This document shows positions 9,648 through 17,830 of a stretch of 64,000 nt of DNA, piece after piece. Position numbers and translations under genes: made by a program. The notes beneath the pieces are model-generated. The model was not told the DNA's origin. It ran no database searches and was given only the letters and a program-made list of their open reading frames with translations. Numbering within the stretch: position 1 is the first letter of the stretch; each line of letters begins with the position of its first letter. Source of the stretch: Corallococcus silvisoli (lineage in GTDB: Bacteria > Myxococcota > Myxococcia > Myxococcales > Myxococcaceae); NCBI RefSeq assembly GCF_009909145.1, contig NZ_JAAAPJ010000006.1, positions 1 to 64,000 of the forward strand, written 5' to 3'.

Positions 9648-10268
9648 ATGCGCGACAGAATCCAGGCGGTGTTGCGGCGGCTGGCCCAGTCCCCCGAGTT
9701 GGAAGTGCGGTGGCTGCACACGGTGTCACTGATGGAGTTCATCGGCGCGCGGAAGATTTCGCGCACGGTGGCGGACCGGCACCCGTCGCTGGAGGTGCTG
9801 GGGCACCTGGCGGACGAGACGCGCCACGCGTTCATCTTCAAGCGGCTGGCGTGCGAGGTCGCGGGCCGCGAGGACGTGACGGAGTTCCTGAGCATGGAAG
9901 CGGCGGCGACGTGGTTCCAGTCGCTGGACCGCCAGCTGGCGGAGTGGGCGACGCGGCTGACCGGGACGACGGACGTGTACCTGCACTACCTGCTCACCAC
10001 CGCCGTGGTGGAGCGCCGCGCGATGGTGCTCTACCCGCTCTACAAGGCCGCCACGCGGCAGGCCGTGGTGCGCGAGGAGCTGGGCCGCGTCGTCGTGGAG
10101 GAGCAGTCCCACCGGCGCGCCATCGAGGACGCCTGCCAGCAGCGCCTGGCCCAGGTGGGCGCGACGCTGGAGTCCGCGCTCGCGCTGGAGGAGCCCCTGT
10201 TCGAGGCGTTCCTCTCCGTGCTGGAGAAGGACGTGGACGCGGCGCTCGCGGGCGCCCAGGCGGCCTGA
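9648..10268 (+). CDS. ferritin-like four-helix protein
   Basis: A 206-residue all-helical protein. The spaced motifs HLADETRHAFIFKR and VVVEEQSHRRAIED give two E/D..xxH pairs as used by ferritin-like diiron carboxylate proteins, together with MEFIGARK and TAVVERRAMVLYPLYK in the other helices. It is therefore likely a metal-dependent oxidase or iron-binding protein, but substrate and metal are unknown. ATG 9648 is chosen because similarity-like helical content begins there; an upstream in-frame extension is Arg/Gly-rich and unlike protein. It ends only 4 bases from the convergent methylase gene. Confidence 0.6.
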   Translation: MRDRIQAVLRRLAQSPELEVRWLHTVSLMEFIGARKISRTVADRHPSLEVLGHLADETRHAFIFKRLACEVAGREDVTEFLSMEAAATWFQSLDRQLAEWATRLTGTTDVYLHYLLTTAVVERRAMVLYPLYKAATRQAVVREELGRVVVEEQSHRRAIEDACQQRLAQVGATLESALALEEPLFEAFLSVLEKDVDAALAGAQAA

Positions 10269-10272
10269 GGCG

Positions 10273-11010
10273 TCACCCCTCGCCGGGCGGCGCGTCCTCC
10301 GCGTCGTCGCCGCCCGCTTGGGACAGCACCAGCTTCCCGCCCAGCCACGCCGCCTGGAGGTTGCGCGCCTTGCGCGCCCGCTTGCGGCTCAGCTCCACCC
10401 CCACCGCGTCCAGGCCCAGCGCGTTCGCCACCGCGAGCGCCGTGCCGTGCCCACAGAAGGGGTCCACCACCGTGCGCGTGCGCGTCTGCTCCAGGATGAA
10501 GCGGCACGCCACCAGACACGCGGACAGCCCCATGCCTCGCGTCCACGTCACCTCGCCGGCCTCCGGCAAGACGTCCGCCGTGGACTTCGCCGCGTCCGCC
10601 CTCAGCCCCCGGCTGAAGCACAGCAGGTGCGAGTACGCCGGCCTCCCGAACGTCACCGTCCCTGGCGTCCTGCGGCACACCACCTTGTGCCACAGCGTCT
10701 CGCACCCGGCCGCCTCCGCCGCCTTCGATACCAGGTAGCCCTTGTCCACCCAGGCCCCGTCCTTCTTCACGTCGGACTGGTAGAACACCGCCACCCCGTC
10801 CTCCGGCACCCGCGACAACACCTTCGCCGCCGCCCCCACGAACCACTCCTTCCACTGGGGCAGCGTGAGGGACGGGAACTCCGAGACGTCCGGCATCGAC
10901 GCCACCACCGAACACCCCTCCAACACTGGCCGTGCCTCCAGCCACGCCAGCGCGTCCTCGCAGTACACCGTGCGCTTCGCTCCCGCCGTCCCGCTCCGTG
11001 CGTCCGTCAT
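10273..11010 (-). CDS. putative beta-class nucleic-acid methyltransferase
   Basis: A 245-residue protein with the permuted order of N6-adenine/N4-cytosine methylases: a motif IV-like stretch ASMPDVSEFP (residues 38-46) comes before a SAM-binding motif I, VVDPFCGHGTALAVANALG, near the C terminus, followed by GVEL. The usual catalytic (D/N)PP(Y/W) is replaced by MPD, so either the target or the chemistry differs from restriction-type methylases. No restriction enzyme is adjacent. It could act on tRNA, rRNA or DNA. Start is ATG 11010. Confidence 0.6.
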   Translation of the reverse strand: MTDARSGTAGAKRTVYCEDALAWLEARPVLEGCSVVASMPDVSEFPSLTLPQWKEWFVGAAAKVLSRVPEDGVAVFYQSDVKKDGAWVDKGYLVSKAAEAAGCETLWHKVVCRRTPGTVTFGRPAYSHLLCFSRGLRADAAKSTADVLPEAGEVTWTRGMGLSACLVACRFILEQTRTRTVVDPFCGHGTALAVANALGLDAVGVELSRKRARKARNLQAAWLGGKLVLSQAGGDDAEDAPPGEG

Positions 11011-11205
11011 GACGCCCTGAGTCTGCCGGAAGCGCCCACCCACTCCCACCCTTCATTCCCTCCGGGCACCTACCCCACGGGGCAGCCCGCCCTTCCAGGT
11101 TTCAAGCAACCTCCGAGCAGGTGGACGACCGCGCCCTAGTCATGGCTAGCTATGCTTCCCCGTAAAGCGACGACTTCTCGCTCTTTCCCCCCGAAGAGGA
11201 CCCCC

Positions 11206-11994
11206 ATGCCCACGACGAACGCGACGGACGGAACACCCCTGCACTATCGGGTGCTCGGAGAGGGTTCGCGCGACGTGGTGCTGGTGCACGGGTGGATGGT
11301 GTCCGGCGCGGTGTGGGACGCGATGTTGGAGAAGCTGGACCTGACGGGGCTGCGGCTCATCGTCCCGGACCACCGCGGCTCCGGGAAGTCCGGGCGGCCG
11401 GCGTCGGGGTACACGCTGGCGCAGTACGCGAAGGACGTCATGGCCGTGGCGGACCACGCGGGGGCGAAGCGCTTCGCGCTGGTGGGCCACAGCATGGGCG
11501 GGCAGATCGCCAAGTGGGTGGCGGCCGACGCGCCCGAGCGCATCACCGGCCTGGTGCTGCTCAACACGGTGCCCGCGTCGGGCCTGCCGCTGCCTTCGGA
11601 CGCGGCCGGGCTGTTCCGCACGTCCGCGGGGGACCGGGAGAAGCAGAGGACCATCCTGAGTCTGGCCTGCAAGGAGCTCTCCCCCGAGTCGTTGGAGCGG
11701 CTGCTCCAGGACTCCGGCGAGGTGGCGCGGGACGCCATCGAGCAGTGCTTCGATTCCTGGACGGCGGGCGGCTTCGCGGACCGGCTGTCCGCCATCACGG
11801 CGGCCACGTTGGTGGTGGCCACGGATGATCCGTTCCTGCCGCCCTCGTTCCTGAAGCAGTCGGTGGTGGCGCTCATTCGCGGCGCGCGGCTGGCGCACCT
11901 GCCGGGGCCGGGGCACTACCCCCAGGTGGAGCGTCCGACGGAGACGGCGGCGCTGGTGTCGGCCTTCCTCGCGGGCAGCTCCGCGCAGGCCTGA
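11206..11994 (+). CDS. alpha/beta hydrolase
   Basis: A 262-residue alpha/beta-hydrolase fold protein. Oxyanion-loop HGW (28-30), nucleophile elbow GHSMGG with Ser96, an acid in VVATDDPFLPP and the catalytic His in GPGHYPQVERP are all present. The order fits esterases, haloperoxidase-like enzymes or epoxide hydrolases; substrate unknown. ATG 11206 is preceded by GAAGAGGA and replaces an upstream start 54 bases away. A 144-codon gene follows after 12 bases and is probably cotranscribed. Confidence 0.85.
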   Translation: MPTTNATDGTPLHYRVLGEGSRDVVLVHGWMVSGAVWDAMLEKLDLTGLRLIVPDHRGSGKSGRPASGYTLAQYAKDVMAVADHAGAKRFALVGHSMGGQIAKWVAADAPERITGLVLLNTVPASGLPLPSDAAGLFRTSAGDREKQRTILSLACKELSPESLERLLQDSGEVARDAIEQCFDSWTAGGFADRLSAITAATLVVATDDPFLPPSFLKQSVVALIRGARLAHLPGPGHYPQVERPTETAALVSAFLAGSSAQA

Positions 11995-12006
11995 GGGGGA
12001 CGCGCG

Positions 12007-12441
12007 ATGGCTTGGAGTATGTCCTTTGACCACGACGCCGAGAACGACGTGGTCACGGCGAGCTTCACCGACTGCATCCTGGCATCGGATGAGGACGTGT
12101 ATCGCTGGAAGCGCGAGGTGGAGGCGCAGTTCGCGAAGTTCAAGGGCCGGGTGGACCTGCTCATCAACCTGGACGGGTTGGTGGTGCGTCACACCGCGGG
12201 GCGCACCTTCGGCAAGGAGCGCCGCGAGGTGCTGGAGCGAAACACGCACCGCTCGTTCCGCTACGGCGGCGACGAGATGACGCGCATGTTCGTGACCACC
12301 AGCGGCGCCATCAACGGCGCGGCGGTGAACCACTACCCGTCGCGCGAGGCCGCCCTGGCGGCGCTGCTCGCGGAGCGTGATTCCCTGCGCAAGCGCGGCT
12401 TCATGCCCTTCCATCCGGGCGTGGGCAATAGCAAGGGCTGA
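12007..12441 (+). CDS. hypothetical protein, STAS/SpoIIAA-like
   Basis: A 144-residue cytosolic protein without signal peptide or membrane segment. The alternating strands and helices (DLLINLDGLVV, MTRMFVTTSG, HYPSREAALAALLAERD) resemble the small SpoIIAA/STAS-like proteins common in myxobacteria, but no phosphorylatable Ser can be picked with confidence. It lies 12 bases behind the hydrolase gene, probably in one operon. Function unknown. Confidence 0.6.
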   Translation: MAWSMSFDHDAENDVVTASFTDCILASDEDVYRWKREVEAQFAKFKGRVDLLINLDGLVVRHTAGRTFGKERREVLERNTHRSFRYGGDEMTRMFVTTSGAINGAAVNHYPSREAALAALLAERDSLRKRGFMPFHPGVGNSKG

Positions 12442-12445
12442 CGCG

Positions 12446-13141
12446 CTACACGCCCGCGAACCACTCGTAGCCGCGGTCCTCCCAGGTGCCTCCCGTGGCC
12501 TCTGGGAGGAAGTGCACGGTGGTGAGGTACTTCACCATCTTGTAGCCCAGCTTCACGCCCGAATAGAGGCGCAGGGGCGCGCCGTGGCCGGGCGTCAGCG
12601 GCTGGCCGTTCATGCCGTACGCGAGCACCGTCTGCGGATGCAGCGCGCTGGGCGCATCCCATGACGAATAGTAGCCCTGGTCGAACGAGCGGAACTCCAC
12701 GAAGCCCGCGCGCGGGTCGGCGCCCACGGCCTGAGCCAGGTCGATGATGCGCACGCCGTGCCACGACGCCACCGCGGTCCAGCCTTCCACGCAGTGGTGG
12801 CGGATCCGGAAGTCCGTCCGGGGCAGCCGTCGCAGCTCCTCCACGGAGAAGGTGCGCGGCCGGGACACGAGCCCGCCCACCTCCAGGCGCCAGTCCGCGG
12901 GGGCCAGGGGCACGGTTTCGGAGATGAAGTACTTGGGGAAGTCGCCGGGCGGGGTGAGGCGCGCGACGGGTTCCTCGGGGGCGAGCCGGGTGGGGCTGAA
13001 GAGGCCGGTCTGGACGCGCTTGTTGAAGCGCTCCATCACGCCGAGGAAGCCCTCGCGGGGACGGCTGGAGTCACACGCGCTGGTGCCGAGCGCGGCGGCG
13101 CCCAGGAGGACGTGGCGGCGGGTGAGGATGCGCTCAGACAT
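12446..13141 (-). CDS. periplasmic molybdopterin oxidoreductase (sulfite-oxidase fold, MsrP-like)
   Basis: A 231-residue oxidoreductase. The N terminus has an RR-containing export signal (TRRHVLLGAAALG) ending in GTSAC, so it may be Tat-exported and lipid-anchored. The core has the molybdenum-ligand Cys in RIRHHCVEGWTAV and the C-terminal HGAPLRLYSGVKLGYK typical of the sulfite oxidase/MsrP fold. It overlaps the cytochrome b gene by 8 bases; a catalytic subunit plus membrane heme b subunit is the MsrPQ-type layout. Substrate is not determinable. Confidence 0.8.
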   Translation of the reverse strand: MSERILTRRHVLLGAAALGTSACDSSRPREGFLGVMERFNKRVQTGLFSPTRLAPEEPVARLTPPGDFPKYFISETVPLAPADWRLEVGGLVSRPRTFSVEELRRLPRTDFRIRHHCVEGWTAVASWHGVRIIDLAQAVGADPRAGFVEFRSFDQGYYSSWDAPSALHPQTVLAYGMNGQPLTPGHGAPLRLYSGVKLGYKMVKYLTTVHFLPEATGGTWEDRGYEWFAGV

Positions 13142-13802
13142 CGGGCTTCCTCCCTCCGGTGACCATCTCTCCGAAGGTGCGCGGGTGCAGGGCGACGAGC
13201 ACCACGTGGCCCACGGTGAAGAAGGCGAGCAGCACGAGCAGCAGCAGGTGGATGGCGCGGGCGGGGTCGTAGCCGCCGAAGAGCGCGGTGAGCCATTGCA
13301 ACTGCACGGGCTTGTAGAGGACGAGGCCGGACAGGACGGACAGCGCGCCCAGGACCAGGGCGCAGGTGTACGCGAGCCGCTGGAGGCCGTTGTAGAGGCC
13401 CGGCTGCGCGGGCGCGGGGCGGATCCGCAGGTAGTACGCGAGGGTGGCCACGGCGTCGCGCGCATCGCGGCGGGGGAGGAACAGGCGGCGGCGCCACTCG
13501 CCGCTGAGCGCGAGGTAGAGCACGTACACGCAGCCGTTGAGGGCCAGGAACCAGCCGAACGCGAAGTGCCAGTGCCGCGCTCCCGCGAGCCAGTCTCCCA
13601 GCCGAAGCCAGGAGGGAGGCACGGCGCCCTGGAAGGGATAGAGCGAGTAGAGGTGCCCGCGAGGCCCCATGCGCGGATACGCGGCGAGGATCTGCAAACC
13701 GCTGGCGGCGAGGATGGCCAGCAACGGCACATTGGCCCAGTGGGCGAGGCGGATGGGCCACGGTTGGGGACGACGCTGCTCGGGTGCTTGCACGCGGCGC
13801 AC
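13134..13802 (-). CDS. cytochrome b561-type membrane subunit
   Basis: A 222-residue membrane protein with about five hydrophobic helices. His residues suited to bind heme b are in RLAHWANVPLLAILA, GARHWHFAFGWFLALNG, ARAIHLLLLVLLAF and TVGHVVLVALHP. The pattern is that of the Ni/Fe-hydrogenase/thiosulfate-reductase cytochrome b domain. It precedes and overlaps the molybdopterin oxidoreductase and should pass quinol electrons to it. The GTG at 13802 is the only reasonable start. Confidence 0.8.
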   Translation of the reverse strand: MRRVQAPEQRRPQPWPIRLAHWANVPLLAILAASGLQILAAYPRMGPRGHLYSLYPFQGAVPPSWLRLGDWLAGARHWHFAFGWFLALNGCVYVLYLALSGEWRRRLFLPRRDARDAVATLAYYLRIRPAPAQPGLYNGLQRLAYTCALVLGALSVLSGLVLYKPVQLQWLTALFGGYDPARAIHLLLLVLLAFFTVGHVVLVALHPRTFGEMVTGGRKPDV

Positions 13803-14059
13803 CCCAGCACCGGGGCGTGAAGGGAGACATGCGGCGTGAGGACGGTTGCCCGATGGAGGACGCCTGCGCGGTGACTCCGTTGTCCAACGGATGGCGGCCA
13901 GGCCCCAGGGCTGAGCGCTCCCTCATGTCGGCAAGCTGAGCGCCAGCCGCCTGCCTGGCGGTCCCGTGCGAGGTGGGGGGCGGGGCAACAGGAGAGGCCA
14001 TGCTGGGGCGCAAGGTGGCCATCAACGAGGAGTTGGTGCGGGCGCTCCCCGCACGCACC

Positions 14060-14821
14060 TCAGAACGCGTCCGCCTGGGCGCGACGTCGCGTAGCGATGT
14101 CCTCGAAGACGTCGGCGCGGACGACCTGGGCGAAGTCGCGTCCCTCGTAGTGGAGGGTCAGCATCCGCTCGCTGCGGCCCTCGTTCAGGCCCTCGCCGCC
14201 CATCAAGTAGACGGAGGTCTCGTCCGTGCGCCACGTGGCCGTCACGAGCGCCTGGAGGCGACGGACGAAGCCGTCGGCGCGAGCGACCGCGTCCGGCGGA
14301 ACGGCGACCGCGTAGCTGGGGCTGGGCTCACCGGGGCCGGGGTGCGACTGGGGGAGGGTGTCCGTGAAGAAGGCGAGTGGCCAGGACAGGTCCGTCCCCA
14401 CCTTGTGCCGGTTGGCGTGGCTCGCCTCCTTGTTCAGCAGCGTCCTGTATCCGCGAGGCCGCCCGTACTTGGCCACCATCGCGTCCACCAGCACCTTGTG
14501 CTCCTGGCGGACGTCGAACGTCTCCGTGAAGCGCACCAGCACGTTCCCCAGGTGCCCCTCCGTGAAGACGAAGAGCACCATGCCTTGCAGTCCGGCCAGC
14601 TCGGTGGGCATGAAGAGGTCGCCCCGCGTCGTGGGTTGGACCTCCGGGTGCAGCGCGCGCACCTCGTCGGGCGTCATTCCCCAGCGCGTGGCCCGGAAGC
14701 CATCGCCGCCGCGATGGTTCTGGGCATACCCCGCTTGGAGCAGGGCCCGCTGCTCCGAGACCGGCGAACCGCAACCCATCAGGACCAGCAGGACCAGTAA
14801 CACCGCCCCATGACGATTCAT
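14060..14821 (-). CDS. lipoprotein of unknown function
   Basis: A 253-residue lipoprotein: signal MNRHGAVLLVLLVLMGCGS with lipobox LMGC. The mature part starts with a short domain containing RWGMTPDEVRALHP, which looks like the repeated 'W-G-M-x-x-x-E-V' unit seen in many secreted bacterial proteins, then an alpha/beta region (VLVRFTETFDVRQEHKVLVDAMVAKYG). No enzyme motif. ATG 14821 is set by the signal peptide. The gene is divergent from the large beta-helix lipoprotein. Confidence 0.7.
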   Translation of the reverse strand: MNRHGAVLLVLLVLMGCGSPVSEQRALLQAGYAQNHRGGDGFRATRWGMTPDEVRALHPEVQPTTRGDLFMPTELAGLQGMVLFVFTEGHLGNVLVRFTETFDVRQEHKVLVDAMVAKYGRPRGYRTLLNKEASHANRHKVGTDLSWPLAFFTDTLPQSHPGPGEPSPSYAVAVPPDAVARADGFVRRLQALVTATWRTDETSVYLMGGEGLNEGRSERMLTLHYEGRDFAQVVRADVFEDIATRRRAQADAF

Positions 14822-15172
14822 GGCGGCATCCTCATGTTTCCATGAGGCCGTGGCAACTGAGCTGTCATTCGACTGGATCAGCCAGCAGGCGTGTGTCTGC
14901 CCAAGCTTCGGTCGCTGAGCCATGAGTGCGTCAAGGCCACATTGGGCAGGGCATCAAGGCGACCGAGCGAGGCGTGCACGAGGCCGCCGGAGTTCGACGG
15001 CGACCACGAGCGGGTGACTGCCCGGATAGCGCGGTGGGCCGAGCGGTGCTGCGCCGAGCGGAAACTTCCATGGCCAGGGTCGTGCCGGGAGTGCGCTCCC
15101 GGTGGATTGGACGTCCGGGAACGACCCGATATCGTTCCCGCCTCGCCCGTCTGCCCCAAGGACACCCAGACC
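14822..15172 (+). other. intergenic region between divergent lipoprotein genes
   Basis: The 351-base gap must contain the promoters of both flanking lipoprotein genes. In-frame extensions of both genes cross it, but they are Arg-rich, precede perfectly good signal peptides, and are not credible. No tRNA, hairpin pair or repeat stood out. Confidence 0.5.
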
Positions 15173-17773
15173 ATGAAACGAATCCACCTGGTGCACCTGG
15201 TCGGAGCGCTGCTGCTGTCTTCGCTGGGCTGCGTGGAGGAGGAGCCCGAGTTCTCCGTCGCGCCGTCGGGCGGTGCTCGGCTGGTGGTCGAGCTGCCCCG
15301 GACGGTGGGGGCCAGCCGGGTGACGTCCACGGTGACGCACGCCTCGGGCGCCACCGAGGCGACGTCGCTGACGTTGGATCCGGAGGGGGGGCGCGCGTGG
15401 TCGGCCGTCGTGAAGCCGGAGGCCCCCGGGGAAGAGGTCGGGCTGCGCGTGGACGCCGTGGATGCCTCCGGTGAGGTCGTGGCCACGGCGCGCCTGGACG
15501 CGAAGGTGAAGCTGCCCTTGTACGGTGAGGCGCTGGTGGTCGTGGTGCCCCAGCCGGAGTCCGGCATGGCGGGCCTGTCCAACCATGCGCCGCTCATCCA
15601 CGCGGTCATCGGCTCCAAGGCCCGCGTGGCGTTGGGCGAGACCGTGGCGTTTCAAGCGCAGGCCCGTGACCTGGACGGCGATGCGCTCACCTACGCCTGG
15701 AGCGCGTCCTCGGGGACGCTCGAGTGCGAGGAGGCCACGTGCACCTGGACGGCGCTCCGGCCCGCGGATGCAGGAGACGGCTCGGAGGCGCGGGACGGCG
15801 CGCTCGTGGAGGTGCGGGTCACGGATGCGCGCGGTGCCCGGTCCACGCTCCAGTTCCGCGTCGCCGTGGGCACCGTGCGAGGGGACGCGGCGTTGACGGA
15901 CACGCGCTTCAACCGCTCGCCCGTGCCCGCCGCGATTGGCCAGCCCCAGCCAGTGGGCCTGAACACACAGGTCCAGGTGTCGGCGACGGCGACGGACGAG
16001 GACGGTCCCCTGGACGTGCTGACGTACGCCTGGAGCGCGACGTGCGAGGGACGCTTCGATGACCGCACCCTGGCCCTGCCCGTCTTCACCCCGACGGCGG
16101 AACCTCCGGCGTGCGCCTGTCAGTTGATGGGTGAAGTGAAGGACGGCTTCGGCGGAAGCACCGAGCAGGTCGTGCACCTGTGCGTGCGCGCGTCCGCGCC
16201 CCCGGTGGTCGAGACCGCCGTCCAGTCCGCCCCGAGCGCGATCTCAGGCGACCGCGTGCTGTTCACCGTCACGACGACGGATCCTCGGAGCGAGTCGCTG
16301 ACGTACCGCTGGACGTCGAACGTGGGCGCGGTCGGCACGGCGGTGACGAGCGGCACGGGGAGCACGGTGGACTGGACGGAGGTGTCCTGCGTGCCCGCCG
16401 GGGTGACGCCCGCGGTGGAGTTGGTGGTGACGAATGCCTCGGGCGCGAGCACGCGCCAGTCCTTCCCGGTGGAGTGGCTCGGCCGTCGCTGCGGCGCGCT
16501 GGAGACGGCGTGCGCCACCACGCTGTCGCCAGGACAGGTGACGCTGCGCGAGGACTGCGTGACGCAGGGCACGGTGTTCATCCCGGATGGCCTCACGTTC
16601 AACGGGGCGGCGCACACGCTGACGGCATCGGAGGACGGGGCAGGGGACCACTACAAGGGCGCGGTGCTGCGCAACCGGGGCACGGTCGCGAATGTGCTCG
16701 ACCTGACCGTGACGGCGCGGAACCTGTCGGATGTGTGCGACGCGGACGCGGACCGGCTGCGCGGCATCCTGCTGGAGGGCGCGAGCGGCACCATCGAGGG
16801 CGCCGTGGTGGAGGACCTGCACCAGGCGGGCAACGTCGGCGGGTGCCAGGAGGGCTTCGCCATCGACGTGCGCAACACCGCGCCGGGGGCCACGCCCGTG
16901 ACGGTGATCATCCGGGGCAACCGGCTGACCGGCTACCAGAAGGCGGGCGTGGTGGTGCTGGGCCCGGTGGACGTGACGGTGGAGGACAACCTCATCGACG
17001 GGCTGGGCCCGACGGACCGCATCGCGCGCATCGGTATCCAGCTGGCGTATGGGGTGTCCGGGCGCGTGGTGGGCAACGCGGTGAAGGGCAATGCGTACCT
17101 GCTCGAGAGCGACTACAGCTCCGGCATCCTGGTGCTGGGCGGCTCCTACTACGGCGCGGGACGGGCGCTGTGCCACGACCTGCTCATCCAGCAGAACACG
17201 CTGACGGAGAACGATGTCGGCGTCAGCCTCTTGCAGGCGGAAGGCGACGACTTCAGCCCGCCCGCCAGCTCCCAGAACATCGCGGTGCTCGCGAACGAGC
17301 TGAGCAAGGAGGCCCTGACGAACAACTATCAGGCCGCTGTCTCCGACAATGGGACCGCGAACCTCATCAGCCGCAATCGCATCAGCGGTGATGGCTACGA
17401 CCCCGCCGTGTATCCAGACAACGCCCTCGCCGTGGACGTGACGACGCAGGGGGAGGAGCGAAGGGTGGGCTTCGCCACGCCCGCGCGGACGCTGGAGGCG
17501 GGGACGTGCTCGGAGGCGCTGGTGGTGCAGGGCTGGGACCTGGTGGGCAACCTGGCCACGCTGTCGGTGCCCGCGGTGGCGCTGGCCGCGTCGGACGCGG
17601 GGGCGACCTTCCACCTGCGGCCGGATTGCTCGGATGCGCCGGTCACGGAGGTCGTCCTCAAGAACACGCAGCGCGAGGGCATCTTCTACCTCCGGGCCAG
17701 CGCGGCGGGCGTGCTGACGGTCACGGCGACGGGCGACGGCGTGAACACGACGCAGGACCAGACGGTGCGTTGA
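15173..17773 (+). CDS. large lipoprotein with Ig-like domains and right-handed beta-helix
   Basis: An 866-residue surface-type protein. The signal MKRIHLVHLVGALLLSSLGC ends in lipobox SLGC. Residues about 130-430 hold two or three PKD/cadherin-like units (AQARDLDGDALTYAWSA, TATDEDGPLDVLTYAWSA, TTTDPRSESLTYRWTS). Residues about 440-780 form a parallel beta-helix repeat region (GILLEGASGTIEGAVVED, NRLTGYQKAGVVVLGPVD). Such proteins often bind or cleave polysaccharide, but no catalytic site is evident. ATG 15173 is chosen because the signal peptide begins there. Confidence 0.7.
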   Translation: MKRIHLVHLVGALLLSSLGCVEEEPEFSVAPSGGARLVVELPRTVGASRVTSTVTHASGATEATSLTLDPEGGRAWSAVVKPEAPGEEVGLRVDAVDASGEVVATARLDAKVKLPLYGEALVVVVPQPESGMAGLSNHAPLIHAVIGSKARVALGETVAFQAQARDLDGDALTYAWSASSGTLECEEATCTWTALRPADAGDGSEARDGALVEVRVTDARGARSTLQFRVAVGTVRGDAALTDTRFNRSPVPAAIGQPQPVGLNTQVQVSATATDEDGPLDVLTYAWSATCEGRFDDRTLALPVFTPTAEPPACACQLMGEVKDGFGGSTEQVVHLCVRASAPPVVETAVQSAPSAISGDRVLFTVTTTDPRSESLTYRWTSNVGAVGTAVTSGTGSTVDWTEVSCVPAGVTPAVELVVTNASGASTRQSFPVEWLGRRCGALETACATTLSPGQVTLREDCVTQGTVFIPDGLTFNGAAHTLTASEDGAGDHYKGAVLRNRGTVANVLDLTVTARNLSDVCDADADRLRGILLEGASGTIEGAVVEDLHQAGNVGGCQEGFAIDVRNTAPGATPVTVIIRGNRLTGYQKAGVVVLGPVDVTVEDNLIDGLGPTDRIARIGIQLAYGVSGRVVGNAVKGNAYLLESDYSSGILVLGGSYYGAGRALCHDLLIQQNTLTENDVGVSLLQAEGDDFSPPASSQNIAVLANELSKEALTNNYQAAVSDNGTANLISRNRISGDGYDPAVYPDNALAVDVTTQGEERRVGFATPARTLEAGTCSEALVVQGWDLVGNLATLSVPAVALAASDAGATFHLRPDCSDAPVTEVVLKNTQREGIFYLRASAAGVLTVTATGDGVNTTQDQTVR

Positions 17774-17830
17774 TCCAGGCGCCCGCGCTCCGCGTGCGCG
17801 CGGCGCGACCGCTGGTCCGGGGGAGGACGG

